Notes: a model not told the origin generated them from the sequence alone. 7,213 nucleotides of DNA from CAXDRM01 sp963991775 (GCA_963991775.1 CAXDRM010000072.1:1-7213); one strand, 5' to 3'; counted from the stretch's first letter, positions 1-6,535 are shown. A program made the numbers and translations.

Positions 1-100
1 CCTGCCGAACCACAAGGTTGGTCATAAACTTAGAAGTTCTTAACCGGCCCGTTCGGCCATTGCTGCGCTAAAGCTTGCAAGCTCAGGGACCGGACTGCCA
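1..100. repeat. GC-rich structured element at contig edge, unidentified
   Basis: This stretch has 55 G/C in 100 bases, while the genes that follow are strongly AT-rich. It contains a perfect 12-bp palindrome AGCTTGCAAGCT (72-83), a possible stem between CCGGCCC (44-50) and GGGACCGG (86-93, one bulged A), and a small AACC-ACAA-GGTT hairpin (8-19). Short open frames cross it on both strands, but none has a start, a recognisable domain or the codon bias of the neighbours. A dispersed palindromic repeat or the edge of a mobile element would fit both the composition and the contig break. I do not recognise the family; the end of an RNA gene is an alternative. Confidence 0.35.
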
Positions 101-113
101 AAAATAGGAAGAA

Positions 114-770
114 TTAGTGTTTTAGGGAAGAGCGGCTTTCATATTCCGCCAATTGCACCTCCATCTCATGCGCATAAATCTGCGACAATTCTGAAAGATC
201 TTTAGCTTGAATCAGTTGTTCTTTACAATTATCAGAGCAATTAACATTATCTGCTAAAAGAGAGATAAGTTTAGCATCTTCTGATTCAGTAAGTTTTGTT
301 TCATTAATATCTTTGCGCTCAAGATAGATTTTAAAATAATCATCAATCAAATGATTTAATGATTTACGATTAGGAATTTTTTGTGAGATTATATCTAAAT
401 CACCAAGATAATCTTCCCAATCAACCCAAACTTTTTTGAGTCTTTGCTTATCATGATAGATTCTTTCGATGTTAAAGCGACAAATACCAGTAAGATTTAT
501 GATATATCTGCCATCTTCAGTTTCAATTAAAGAGGTTATTTTAGCAGCACAGCCCACATTATGTGTAAGTTTATTAGCTGAAGTAGGAATAATCGCAATT
601 AAACGATGCGGTTCAGCTAGTACTTGATCAATTAAATTAAGATATTTAGGTTCAAAGATATTAAGTGTTTTATTAGCATTGGGCAATAAAAGTAGGTTAT
701 CTATATCTAGAAAATATAAAGATAATGGTAAGTCGTGAGCGCCAATTCTGAAGTTTTTGAAAAATGCCAT
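114..770 (-). CDS. LON substrate-binding-domain protein (no protease or ATPase domain)
   Basis: The 218-residue product matches the N-terminal substrate-binding domain of Lon proteases as found in stand-alone bacterial proteins of about 200-220 residues. The family signature is seen as a hydrophobic strand followed by LLLLPNANKTLNIFEPKYL (about residues 26-44), and a second conserved block GCAAKITSLIETEDGRYIIN starts near residue 73. Neither the AAA module nor the Ser-Lys proteolytic domain of Lon is present, so it is not a protease. There is no signal peptide, so it is probably cytoplasmic; its function is unknown, with substrate or adaptor binding assumed from the domain. It starts at an ATG 9 nt after dsbB with no clear Shine-Dalgarno, so it is probably the last gene of the operon. 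The family is clear, the role is not. Confidence 0.87.
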   Translation of the reverse strand: MAFFKNFRIGAHDLPLSLYFLDIDNLLLLPNANKTLNIFEPKYLNLIDQVLAEPHRLIAIIPTSANKLTHNVGCAAKITSLIETEDGRYIINLTGICRFNIERIYHDKQRLKKVWVDWEDYLGDLDIISQKIPNRKSLNHLIDDYFKIYLERKDINETKLTESEDAKLISLLADNVNCSDNCKEQLIQAKDLSELSQIYAHEMEVQLAEYESRSSLKH

Positions 771-779
771 ATATTTAGG

Positions 780-1295
780 TTATATTTGCGTTTTCTTTCT
801 AGCCTCTAATATATAGTTTATTCCAAAAATTCCAAGGGCTGTAGAGATAAAAAAATTCCAACCAGATAAGGTAAATATAAACTTAAATACTGGTTTATCA
901 CAAGGAACAGCTTGATTTGCAAGTATATGATTTTTTAAATCAGCTAAATCATTAAAATCATTACGACTAGCTTCACAATCAAAAATATTAGTAAAAATAC
1001 CATATTCAATGCCAGCATGATAAAAAGCTAAAACAGCCCCAGCTAAGAACGCTATGCTACATATCAGCAAGATTATTTGACGTAATATAGTCTGATTTAA
1101 AGTAAAATATGCTAAGCCACCAAACAAGGTAAGATAATATGGTAAACGTTGATATAAGCATAATTTGCAGGGCTTTAAACCAAAGAAATATTCCATGATT
1201 AGCGCAGTTGCTAAAATTACAAAATTGAGGCCAAAATATATAATAGGAAGATTATGCCTAATTAAGCTAATTTTGCTCAAGAGATAATTTTTCAT
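780..1295 (-). CDS. dsbB: Disulfide bond formation protein DsbB
   Basis: DsbB is the inner-membrane quinone reductase that reoxidises periplasmic DsbA. The 171-residue length is normal. About four hydrophobic segments are visible (near residues 17-38, 51-67, 71-92 and 138-163). The first periplasmic loop has the redox pair C43-x-x-C46 in PCKLCLYQR, with R50 at the place of the quinone-associated arginine. The second loop has C107 and C132, the pair that exchanges with DsbA, after the YHAGIEYG motif (92-99). All four catalytic cysteines are present, so it looks functional. Its ATG lies inside the end of the dsbD reading frame (29-nt overlap), which suggests translational coupling. DsbA itself is not in the window. 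Confidence 0.94.
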   Translation of the reverse strand: MKNYLLSKISLIRHNLPIIYFGLNFVILATALIMEYFFGLKPCKLCLYQRLPYYLTLFGGLAYFTLNQTILRQIILLICSIAFLAGAVLAFYHAGIEYGIFTNIFDCEASRNDFNDLADLKNHILANQAVPCDKPVFKFIFTLSGWNFFISTALGIFGINYILEARKKTQI

Positions 1296-3024
1296 TTTCT
1301 AACAGCTTAATTAATTTATCTGCTTGTAAAAACTCTCCTAGTACCACACCTTTGGGATGATTTTTGCTATAGATAATATAAGTTGGTATTGCGTGTCTAT
1401 TTACTGATTTTAACAGATCAGAAATTTCTTGGTCACGATTAGTAAAATCAGCTTTCACTGGTAGTACAGCTTTATTATTTGCAAAATAATTTTTGATTTT
1501 AGCAGTATTTAGCACAGTAAATTCATTAAATTTACAAGTCAGACACCATTCAGCAGTAATATTAACAAATACCACCTTATCTTGGGCGACTAACTCAGCT
1601 ATATTAGTATTTTTATAATCTAAATAATAATCACTATCTTGCTCCTTAGCCATATTGGCAAAATCATGTGCTGTTTTAAAAATATGAATAGCAAGTAAGC
1701 CAATAATAATATTTGCTGTCACTACCAAGATAAATTTATTAGCTCCAACTAGATTTTGCAGATGAGTTCTAAATTTATAGGCAGCGAAAATGGCAATAAG
1801 TTGCAAAGTAAAAAATCCAGCACCAAAAAAGCCTATCTGTTTGTCTAAAACAAAGATTAACCAGCAAGCAGTAGCTATTAAGAACATACCCATAAGTTTT
1901 TTAAGAGCTTGCATCCATTTACCAGGTTTAGGTAAATGCTGTAACAGACTCGGAAAGAAAATAAGTAAAATATAAGGCAGTGCTAAACCCAGCCCTAGGC
2001 TGATAAAGACTAAGAATACATCAATGTTACTTCCTGTAATGGCAAAAGCCATAGCAGTACCTAAAAATGGTGCAGAACATGGTGTGGCAAGTAAAGTAAC
2101 AATAATTCCTGAGAAAAAATGTTTAAGAAAATTTGAGTCGAATTTTTCTAATTTATTAATTTTGGCAGTAATAAAATTAGGCAGATTAATAGTAAAATAA
2201 TCAAAGCTACTACAAGCAAAAATCACTAATAAAATGCATAAAAATCCTAAGAATAAAGGCTCCTGGAAATGAATGCCCCAGCCCACATTATAGCCAATTG
2301 CTTTTAGGGTGATCACAATAAAAGCTGAAGCAATGAAAGTGGACATTACACCAAGAATAGTGGCAATTGAGGCGATAATAATCTCGCGTGGAGCTGCTTT
2401 ACGTTTTTCTAAAAAATTAACAATTTTAAGTAGTAAAACTGGTAAGACACAAGGCATTAAATTTAAGATTAAACCTGCTAGAAAAGCCGAGATGATAATC
2501 CACCAAATAGCTTGTTGCTGAGGCTCTAAATATTTTTGAATAGCTTTGTAATTTTCTTTATTTTTGCTTCCTGCTGCAATTGAAATAATTAATTCTTTTT
2601 TCACCGGAATACATACTTCTTTGCATAAAGCATAATTAATTACCATCTTTGCTGAGAGATCTGCTGCTGGATCTTGAGCAGTAATTTTTAAAGGCAAAAT
2701 AATCTTATCTTTATAACCATAGCTAATAAAGCCACCAATCTCGGTAAATTGTGTGGCTGGTGGGTAAAATAATTTATATTCAGCGATATTTTGGCTATTT
2801 TCTAAGGTGACAGTAGTAGGGAAGCCAACTTCCGATTCTTGATCATTATAGATCTTCCAACCTGGTTCAAGAGTAAATTCTACGCCAAGTAATGCTTGGC
2901 TATCCTCATATTTAGCAATTAAGGTTTTAGTTTTAGCATATTGCTCATGATCCCAAAAATTTGCCTGTGCAGCGCTAAATAGATTACAGCATAAAATTAG
3001 GGTTAAAAAGATAATTTTAATCAC
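1267..3024 (-). CDS. dsbD: DsbD/ScsB-type transmembrane thiol:disulfide interchange reductase
   Basis: This 585-residue protein should carry electrons from cytoplasmic thioredoxin across the inner membrane to periplasmic disulfides. Order of parts: signal peptide (about 1-21, ending AAQA); periplasmic N-terminal domain with a C134-x3-C138-I-P motif (CKEVCIP); a membrane core of about eight segments (about 173-450) with C192 in LMPCVLPV and C316 in ATPCSAPF; and a C-terminal thioredoxin-like domain with C494-L-T-C497 in AEWCLTCK. All three cysteine pairs are present. The CxxxCIP motif resembles ScsB-like proteins more than E. coli DsbD, whose N-domain cysteines are spaced differently. It begins with GTG at 3024, overlapping the trkH stop by 8 nt; the signal peptide supports this start, and no ATG occurs before residue 127. 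It probably depends on translational coupling to trkH. Confidence 0.92.
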   Translation of the reverse strand: MIKIIFLTLILCCNLFSAAQANFWDHEQYAKTKTLIAKYEDSQALLGVEFTLEPGWKIYNDQESEVGFPTTVTLENSQNIAEYKLFYPPATQFTEIGGFISYGYKDKIILPLKITAQDPAADLSAKMVINYALCKEVCIPVKKELIISIAAGSKNKENYKAIQKYLEPQQQAIWWIIISAFLAGLILNLMPCVLPVLLLKIVNFLEKRKAAPREIIIASIATILGVMSTFIASAFIVITLKAIGYNVGWGIHFQEPLFLGFLCILLVIFACSSFDYFTINLPNFITAKINKLEKFDSNFLKHFFSGIIVTLLATPCSAPFLGTAMAFAITGSNIDVFLVFISLGLGLALPYILLIFFPSLLQHLPKPGKWMQALKKLMGMFLIATACWLIFVLDKQIGFFGAGFFTLQLIAIFAAYKFRTHLQNLVGANKFILVVTANIIIGLLAIHIFKTAHDFANMAKEQDSDYYLDYKNTNIAELVAQDKVVFVNITAEWCLTCKFNEFTVLNTAKIKNYFANNKAVLPVKADFTNRDQEISDLLKSVNRHAIPTYIIYSKNHPKGVVLGEFLQADKLIKLLENEKLSLEQN

Positions 3025-4468
3025 GCCAGAAACTTGCAGAAATTAATACGAAAATAGTGAATATCTCTAATCTACCAATTAACATGGCAAAAGATAGGAT
3101 CCATTTAGCCACATCATTAATAGTGGCATAATTGCCAGCAGGTCCGATAATATCACCAAGACCAGGGCCAAGATTGGCAAGTGCTGATGCAGCACCGCTC
3201 ATACTAGTAACAAAATCAAGACCGGTCAGTGCCAGTAAAATTGCAACCACAAAGAAACATAAACAAAATAAAATGAAAAAGCTCATCACTGCGCTACTGA
3301 CCGCATCAGACACTGATTTGCCATTATATTGAAATCTGAATACACCATGTGGCTGGATTAATTTTAAAATTTGATAACGGGCGGTTTTATATAAAACCTG
3401 ATATCTAAAAATTTTGATACCTCCAGTAGTAGAGCCAGTACAACCACCAATCACACTAATTAAAAACATGATAGTTAAAGCAAATTCTCCCCATAAATTA
3501 TAATCATAAGAGGTAAAGCCAGTAGTGGTCATAACACTGGTAATATTGAAAGCTGCTCTTCTTAAAGCTGTTTCAAATTCATATGATTCATGCATCACCA
3601 GCCAGCCAGTCATTAAACAAATAAATAATACTAAAACACTAAAGAAGAATTGCACTTGATGATCAGTAAAAAGATGATGCCATTTTCCTCTTAAAATTTT
3701 GATATGTACTGGAAAAGGAATTGAGCTAATTAAAATAAAAATAATAACTGTTAGTTCGATCCCGACACTATTAAAAAAGCCAATAGATTGATTATGAGTA
3801 GAGAAGCCTCCAGTTGAAACCGTAGTCATTGCATGTAAGATCGCATCAAAAAGATTCATGCCTAGCGCATAAAGTATGATGGTGCAAAATAAAGTAAGGC
3901 AAACATAAATAATCGCAATTGCTGAAGATAATTGTTTAGCACGAGGCATAATTTTATCGCCCTTATCAGATGATTCAGTTCTAAAAAGCTGCATACCACC
4001 AATTCTTAAGAAAGGTAAAATCGCTATCGCCATCACGATAATTCCAATACCACCAATCCATTCTAAAATAGCGCGCCATACTAATACTCCTGGTGGTGCT
4101 GCTTCTAAGTCGGTAATGATGGTTGCACCAGTAGTGGTGAGTCCTGACATTGCCTCAAAAAAAGCATCTGTATAGCTAAGATCCAATTCGGAAAGAAATA
4201 AAGGTAAAGAGGCAAAACAAGTTAGCGCCAGCCAGCTTAGACTGGTTAAGATAAAGGTTTCTTTGATATTAACATCTCTGATTTTATCCTCACGACAGGA
4301 AATGATAAAACTAATGCCGTTAAATAGCGCAAAAAATTGAGCCACAGCAAAAGCCTGCCAATCAGGATTGTCATGTGCTAAATCAACCAGCATAGGGATA
4401 TTCATAGTAAGCCCCAGGATGGTTATTAAATAGCCAATGATTAATAGAATGATACGGATTCTGATCAT
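3017..4468 (-). CDS. trkH: TrkH-family potassium uptake protein
   Basis: This is the ion-conducting membrane subunit of a Trk K+ uptake system, 483 residues, the usual TrkH length. The four pore-loop selectivity filters are visible: TTTGAT (111-116), VSTGGF (217-222), MTTTGF (313-318) and ANLGPG (431-436), each with its filter glycine. The family hallmark GGCTGSTTGGIK is at 341-352, and the C-terminus GRLEIFTIF...SFWRD is typical. TrkH normally needs the cytoplasmic NAD/ATP-binding regulator TrkA, which is not in this window. It is the first gene of the minus-strand operon. The ATG at 4468 gives a natural first membrane helix; there is no strong Shine-Dalgarno, only a purine stretch AGGA about 20 nt upstream. 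Confidence 0.95.
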   Translation of the reverse strand: MIRIRIILLIIGYLITILGLTMNIPMLVDLAHDNPDWQAFAVAQFFALFNGISFIISCREDKIRDVNIKETFILTSLSWLALTCFASLPLFLSELDLSYTDAFFEAMSGLTTTGATIITDLEAAPPGVLVWRAILEWIGGIGIIVMAIAILPFLRIGGMQLFRTESSDKGDKIMPRAKQLSSAIAIIYVCLTLFCTIILYALGMNLFDAILHAMTTVSTGGFSTHNQSIGFFNSVGIELTVIIFILISSIPFPVHIKILRGKWHHLFTDHQVQFFFSVLVLFICLMTGWLVMHESYEFETALRRAAFNITSVMTTTGFTSYDYNLWGEFALTIMFLISVIGGCTGSTTGGIKIFRYQVLYKTARYQILKLIQPHGVFRFQYNGKSVSDAVSSAVMSFFILFCLCFFVVAILLALTGLDFVTSMSGAASALANLGPGLGDIIGPAGNYATINDVAKWILSFAMLIGRLEIFTIFVLISASFWRD

Positions 4469-4531
4469 TTTAAAAGGTAAAATCCTAGTGAATTTAGGAC
4501 AAATAGATGTTTAATGCAAATATATTAGAAC

Positions 4532-4537
4532 ATTATA
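4532..4537 (-). promoter_or_regulatory. Candidate -10 box for the trkH-dsbD-dsbB-LON operon
   Basis: The minus strand reads an exact TATAAT here, 64-69 nt before the trkH ATG. No good -35 box lies at 16-18 nt: the best nearby hexamer, TTTACA (4550-4555), is only 12 nt away. The surrounding sequence is palindromic (CATTATAATG) and AT-rich, so a chance match is quite possible. Confidence 0.35.
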
Positions 4538-4560
4538 ATGACTATTTTTTGTAAATTAAG

Positions 4561-4663
4561 AGTAGTTACGGTTTAGCTCTAATTTGTTTGCGCTTTGTAA
4601 ATGACATATAGGTCATTTACAAATTCTCCTGATACACAAATGCATAGCCAAACCATAACTACT
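4561..4663. repeat. 103-bp imperfect palindrome with a perfect 12-bp inner hairpin
   Basis: The centre is a perfect inverted repeat, TTTGTAAATGAC (4594-4605) and GTCATTTACAAA (4612-4623), with a 6-nt loop. The outer ends AGTAGTTACGGTTT (4561-4574) and AAACCATAACTACT (4650-4663) pair with one C/T difference (C on the left, T in the complement of the right). The sequence between also matches in part (AGCTCT..ATTTGTTT against the reverse complement GGCTATGCATTTGTGT). Pairing fades outside these limits. This is the form of a small palindromic repeat or MITE-like remnant, or of a large regulatory cruciform. No clear target-site duplication is seen. Confidence 0.7.
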
Positions 4664-4676
4664 TATTAGCTCAAAA

Positions 4677-4714
4677 TCCGTTAGATCTGGAATTCTATTC
4701 CAGATCTAACGAGA
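4677..4714. repeat. Palindromic repeat copy 1 (15-bp perfect arms), upstream of the promoter
   Basis: CGTTAGATCTGGAAT (4679-4693) and ATTCCAGATCTAACG (4697-4711) are perfect reverse complements around a TCT loop. The 38-nt block 4677-4714 recurs 59 nt downstream at 4736-4773 with 33 of 38 positions equal. It lies just upstream of the -35 box of the ATPase gene, a suitable place for an operator or upstream regulator site. No T-run follows on the plus strand, so it is not a normal terminator. Confidence 0.75.
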
Positions 4715-4718
4715 AATA

Positions 4719-4747
4719 TTGACTTTAGTAGCTGTTCCGTTTATTAT
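4719..4747 (+). promoter_or_regulatory. Sigma70-type promoter of the AAA ATPase gene
   Basis: TTGACT (4719-4724) and TATTAT (4742-4747) each match the consensus at 5 of 6 positions and are separated by exactly 17 nt. Transcription should begin near 4754-4756, giving a leader of about 20 nt before the ATG at 4776. The TTG of the -35 box is also an in-frame alternative start codon, but translation from it would begin upstream of the transcript. The -10 box lies inside repeat copy 2. Confidence 0.65.
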
Positions 4748-4773
4748 GGAATTATATTCCAGATCTAACGAGA
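4736..4773. repeat. Palindromic repeat copy 2, diverged, over the -10 box and transcription start
   Basis: This 38-nt block aligns without gaps to 4677-4714 with five mismatches. Four of them fall in 4742-4747, where AGATCT of copy 1 is replaced by TATTAT, the -10 box. The inner palindrome GGAAT-N3-ATTCC (4748-4760) and the right arm CCAGATCTAACGAGA are kept. A protein bound here would cover the transcription start, so this could be a repressor operator; the ATPase's own winged-helix-like region makes autoregulation conceivable but unproven. Confidence 0.7.
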
Positions 4774-4775
4774 TT

Positions 4776-5996
4776 ATGTATAAAAGAACTCTAAAAAATA
4801 TAGTAGAACAAACTAGTGACACTTTTCCGGCAGTAATGATTACTGGTCCAAGACAGGTTGGTAAAACCACATTATTTGAATCATGTGCAGAAGAGGGTAG
4901 AACTTATGTGAGTCTAGATGATTTAGAGGCTCGTGCTTTAGCAAATACTGATCCAGAGTTATTTATCCAGCGATATCCCCCGCCAGTAATTATTGATGAG
5001 GTGCAATATGCTCCAAATCTTTTTAGTCACATTAAAATTGTGATAGATCGTGAAAAAAAGAATGGTCTATATTGGCTTACTGGTTCACAAAAATTTCTAT
5101 TAATGAAAGGCATCACAGAAAGTTTAGCAGGTCGTGTTGCTTTGCTTAACTTACTTGGTTTATCTCAAGCTGAAATATCAGGTCATGCAGTAGTGGAGCC
5201 ATTTTTACCCACGAATAATTGGCTCGCAAAAACTAAGATAACAGTCAAAAAGCCTTTATCATTAGAAAAAATCTATGAACATATTTGGCTCGGATCCTTT
5301 CCTAAGCTTTATCAAGAAAAAAAAATTTCACGTGACATTTTTTATCAGAGTTATCTTGCAACTTATATTCAAAGGGATGTTAAAGATATTCTGGCTATTT
5401 CAGATGAAATAGCTTTTCTACGCTTTTTACGCGCAATTGCGGCACGTACAGCTACATTGTTAAATTACGCCGATATTGCTCGTGATGTTGGCATTGATCA
5501 AAAAACTGTAAAATCTTGGCTTTCTATTTTGGAAGCAGCTGGTTTAGTTTATTTGCTGCAACCATATTATAATAATGTGTATAGCCGTTTGCTAAAAACT
5601 CCTAAATTATATTTTTTGGATTTAGGTCTATGTTCTTATCTAACTAAATGGCCTGATGCAAAAACAATTGAGGTAGGTTCAATGTCTGGTGCTTTTTTAG
5701 AAACTTACGTATTTGCAGAAATTCTTAAAAGCTATTGGTTTAATGGTATCGAGCCAAATTTTTATTATTATCGTGATACAGATCAAAAGGAAGTTGATTT
5801 GCTTATCGAAAGAGGTGATACTCTCTATCCAGTTGAAATAAAAAAAACAGCCTCGCCCTCTCTTACAGCAAGTAAACATTTTGCAGTGTTAGAGAAATTA
5901 GGTAAAAAAATTGGTCATGGTGCTGTGTTATGCTTTGTTAGAGAAGATGTTGCGTTATCAAAACAGGTAACAGCTATACCTATAGGGTATTTATGA
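4776..5996 (+). CDS. AAA-family ATPase with C-terminal DUF4143 (PD-(D/E)xK-like) domain
   Basis: This 406-residue protein belongs to the widespread AAA_14/DUF4143 family, whose cellular role is not settled. The N-terminal ATPase has Walker A GPRQVGKTT (24-32), Walker B VIIDE (71-75), a sensor-like TGSQ (102-105) and SLAGR (116-120). A helix-turn-helix-like segment follows (NYADIARDVGIDQKTVKSWL), then the DUF4143 region with a PD-(D/E)xK-like core: E339-V-D341 and E354-I-K356 in YPVEIKK. These residues look intact, so nuclease activity is possible but not shown. I chose the ATG at 4776 because MYKRTL is the usual family start and a 17-nt-spaced promoter lies at 4719-4747; in-frame TTG 4719 and ATG 4746 would fall upstream of the expected transcript. 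It is divergent from trkH and 24 nt from sodN. Confidence 0.88.
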   Translation: MYKRTLKNIVEQTSDTFPAVMITGPRQVGKTTLFESCAEEGRTYVSLDDLEARALANTDPELFIQRYPPPVIIDEVQYAPNLFSHIKIVIDREKKNGLYWLTGSQKFLLMKGITESLAGRVALLNLLGLSQAEISGHAVVEPFLPTNNWLAKTKITVKKPLSLEKIYEHIWLGSFPKLYQEKKISRDIFYQSYLATYIQRDVKDILAISDEIAFLRFLRAIAARTATLLNYADIARDVGIDQKTVKSWLSILEAAGLVYLLQPYYNNVYSRLLKTPKLYFLDLGLCSYLTKWPDAKTIEVGSMSGAFLETYVFAEILKSYWFNGIEPNFYYYRDTDQKEVDLLIERGDTLYPVEIKKTASPSLTASKHFAVLEKLGKKIGHGAVLCFVREDVALSKQVTAIPIGYL

Positions 5997-6020
5997 TTTG
6001 AAAATTAAAAAGTTAAAAAG

Positions 6021-6494
6021 ATGAAAAAATTATTTTTAGTTACATATTTACTATTTAGCAGTTTTACGCTGCCAGCTTCTGCTCATTGTGAGATACCTTG
6101 TGGTATTTATGATGATAAGGCGAGATTCCAAGAAATGTTAGAGCATAGTGAGACGATCAAGAAATCTATGCAAGAAATTGCAAAAATTAAACAAGTTAAG
6201 CAAATTGATTATCATGCTTTAACGCGTTGGACTATCAATAAAGAAGAGCATGCTACTAAAATTCAAAAAATTATTGCACAATATTTTTTAACGCAGCGCA
6301 TTAAGATTCCGGCAGCAGAAGCTAGCAAGCAAGATCAGCAAAACTATAACACTCAATTAGCTTTGGCTCAGCAAATTTTGGTTAAAGCGATGAAGACTAA
6401 ACAGGTGACTAATCTTGATTCTGTAAATAATTTGCGCGCTGCATTAGAGAAATATCAACAATATTATTTTAAGCAGCATGGTCATAAGCATTAA
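6021..6494 (+). CDS. sodN: Nickel superoxide dismutase with Sec signal peptide
   Basis: It should convert superoxide to oxygen and hydrogen peroxide. The nickel hook is plain: HCEIPCGIY (22-30) fits the family motif H-C-x-x-P-C-G-x-Y, in which the N-terminal amine, His1, Cys2 and Cys6 bind Ni. Residues 1-21 form a signal peptide (KK, a hydrophobic core, then ASA), so cleavage after A21 would leave His as residue 1, as the active site needs. Mature Glu17 (E38) is kept. The block RWTINKEEHATKI (69-81) and YFLTQRIK match marine/proteobacterial-type SodN; His77 replaces the second-shell arginine of the Streptomyces enzyme. The mature part is about 136 residues (Streptomyces 117). No SodX-type maturation peptidase gene is in the window. 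There is no clear Shine-Dalgarno, only A-rich sequence; it may be read from the ATPase promoter. Confidence 0.93.
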   Translation: MKKLFLVTYLLFSSFTLPASAHCEIPCGIYDDKARFQEMLEHSETIKKSMQEIAKIKQVKQIDYHALTRWTINKEEHATKIQKIIAQYFLTQRIKIPAAEASKQDQQNYNTQLALAQQILVKAMKTKQVTNLDSVNNLRAALEKYQQYYFKQHGHKH

Positions 6495-6535
6495 ATTTAC
6501 ATATATTTTGTAGTTATTAATTATCTTGTAAATTT
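6493..6535 (+). terminator. Weak AT-rich inverted repeat after sodN
   Basis: AAATTTACA (6493-6501, overlapping the stop codon) and TGTAAATTT (6527-6535) are perfect 9-bp complements with a 25-nt loop, followed by GTTTGG. The low GC, long loop and lack of a proper T-run make it a poor intrinsic terminator. It is the only structure between sodN and the next gene, so it is recorded as a weak candidate. Confidence 0.25.

Larger units (their letters stand above)
4469..4775. other. 307-bp divergent intergenic control region
   Basis: No gene is supportable between the divergently read trkH and AAA ATPase starts. The region holds, left to right: a candidate minus-strand promoter for the trkH operon, a 103-bp imperfect palindrome, a 33-bp near-perfect palindrome, a sigma70 promoter for the ATPase gene, and a second diverged copy of the palindrome overlapping the predicted transcription start. 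Since both genes read outward, the hairpins are unlikely to be terminators. Operators, structured leaders or small palindromic repeat elements are the remaining readings. Confidence 0.8.

Noticed and set aside
114..770. Calling this gene Lon protease
   Set aside because: Only the N-terminal substrate-binding domain is present; there is no ATPase or catalytic domain and the 218 residues match stand-alone family members, so it is not a broken lon gene.
1790..1975. Plus-strand open frame within dsbD (also 2309-2521)
   Set aside because: Antisense to a well-supported membrane protein gene; the products have no domain and arise from the codon pattern of the real gene.
3132..3332. Plus-strand open frame within trkH
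   Set aside because: Antisense to the conserved fourth pore loop of TrkH; no start context or recognisable protein.
4477..4495. Small inverted repeat TCCTA/TAGGA before trkH as an attenuator
   Set aside because: Only 5-bp arms in AT-rich DNA with a short T-run; too weak to separate from chance.
4594..4623. Inner hairpin as a Fur- or Zur-type box
   Set aside because: The 12-6-12 geometry and the sequence do not match either consensus, and it is the core of a larger palindrome.
4594..4711. Hairpins at 4594-4623 and 4679-4711 as intrinsic terminators
   Set aside because: They lie between two divergent genes, neither of which ends here, and no proper T-run follows.
4677..4773. CRISPR-like repeat pair
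   Set aside because: Only two copies, diverged, with a 21-nt space that holds promoter sequence and no cas genes.
5697..5879. Minus-strand open frame within the ATPase gene
   Set aside because: Antisense to the DUF4143 region, which carries conserved motifs; no support of its own.
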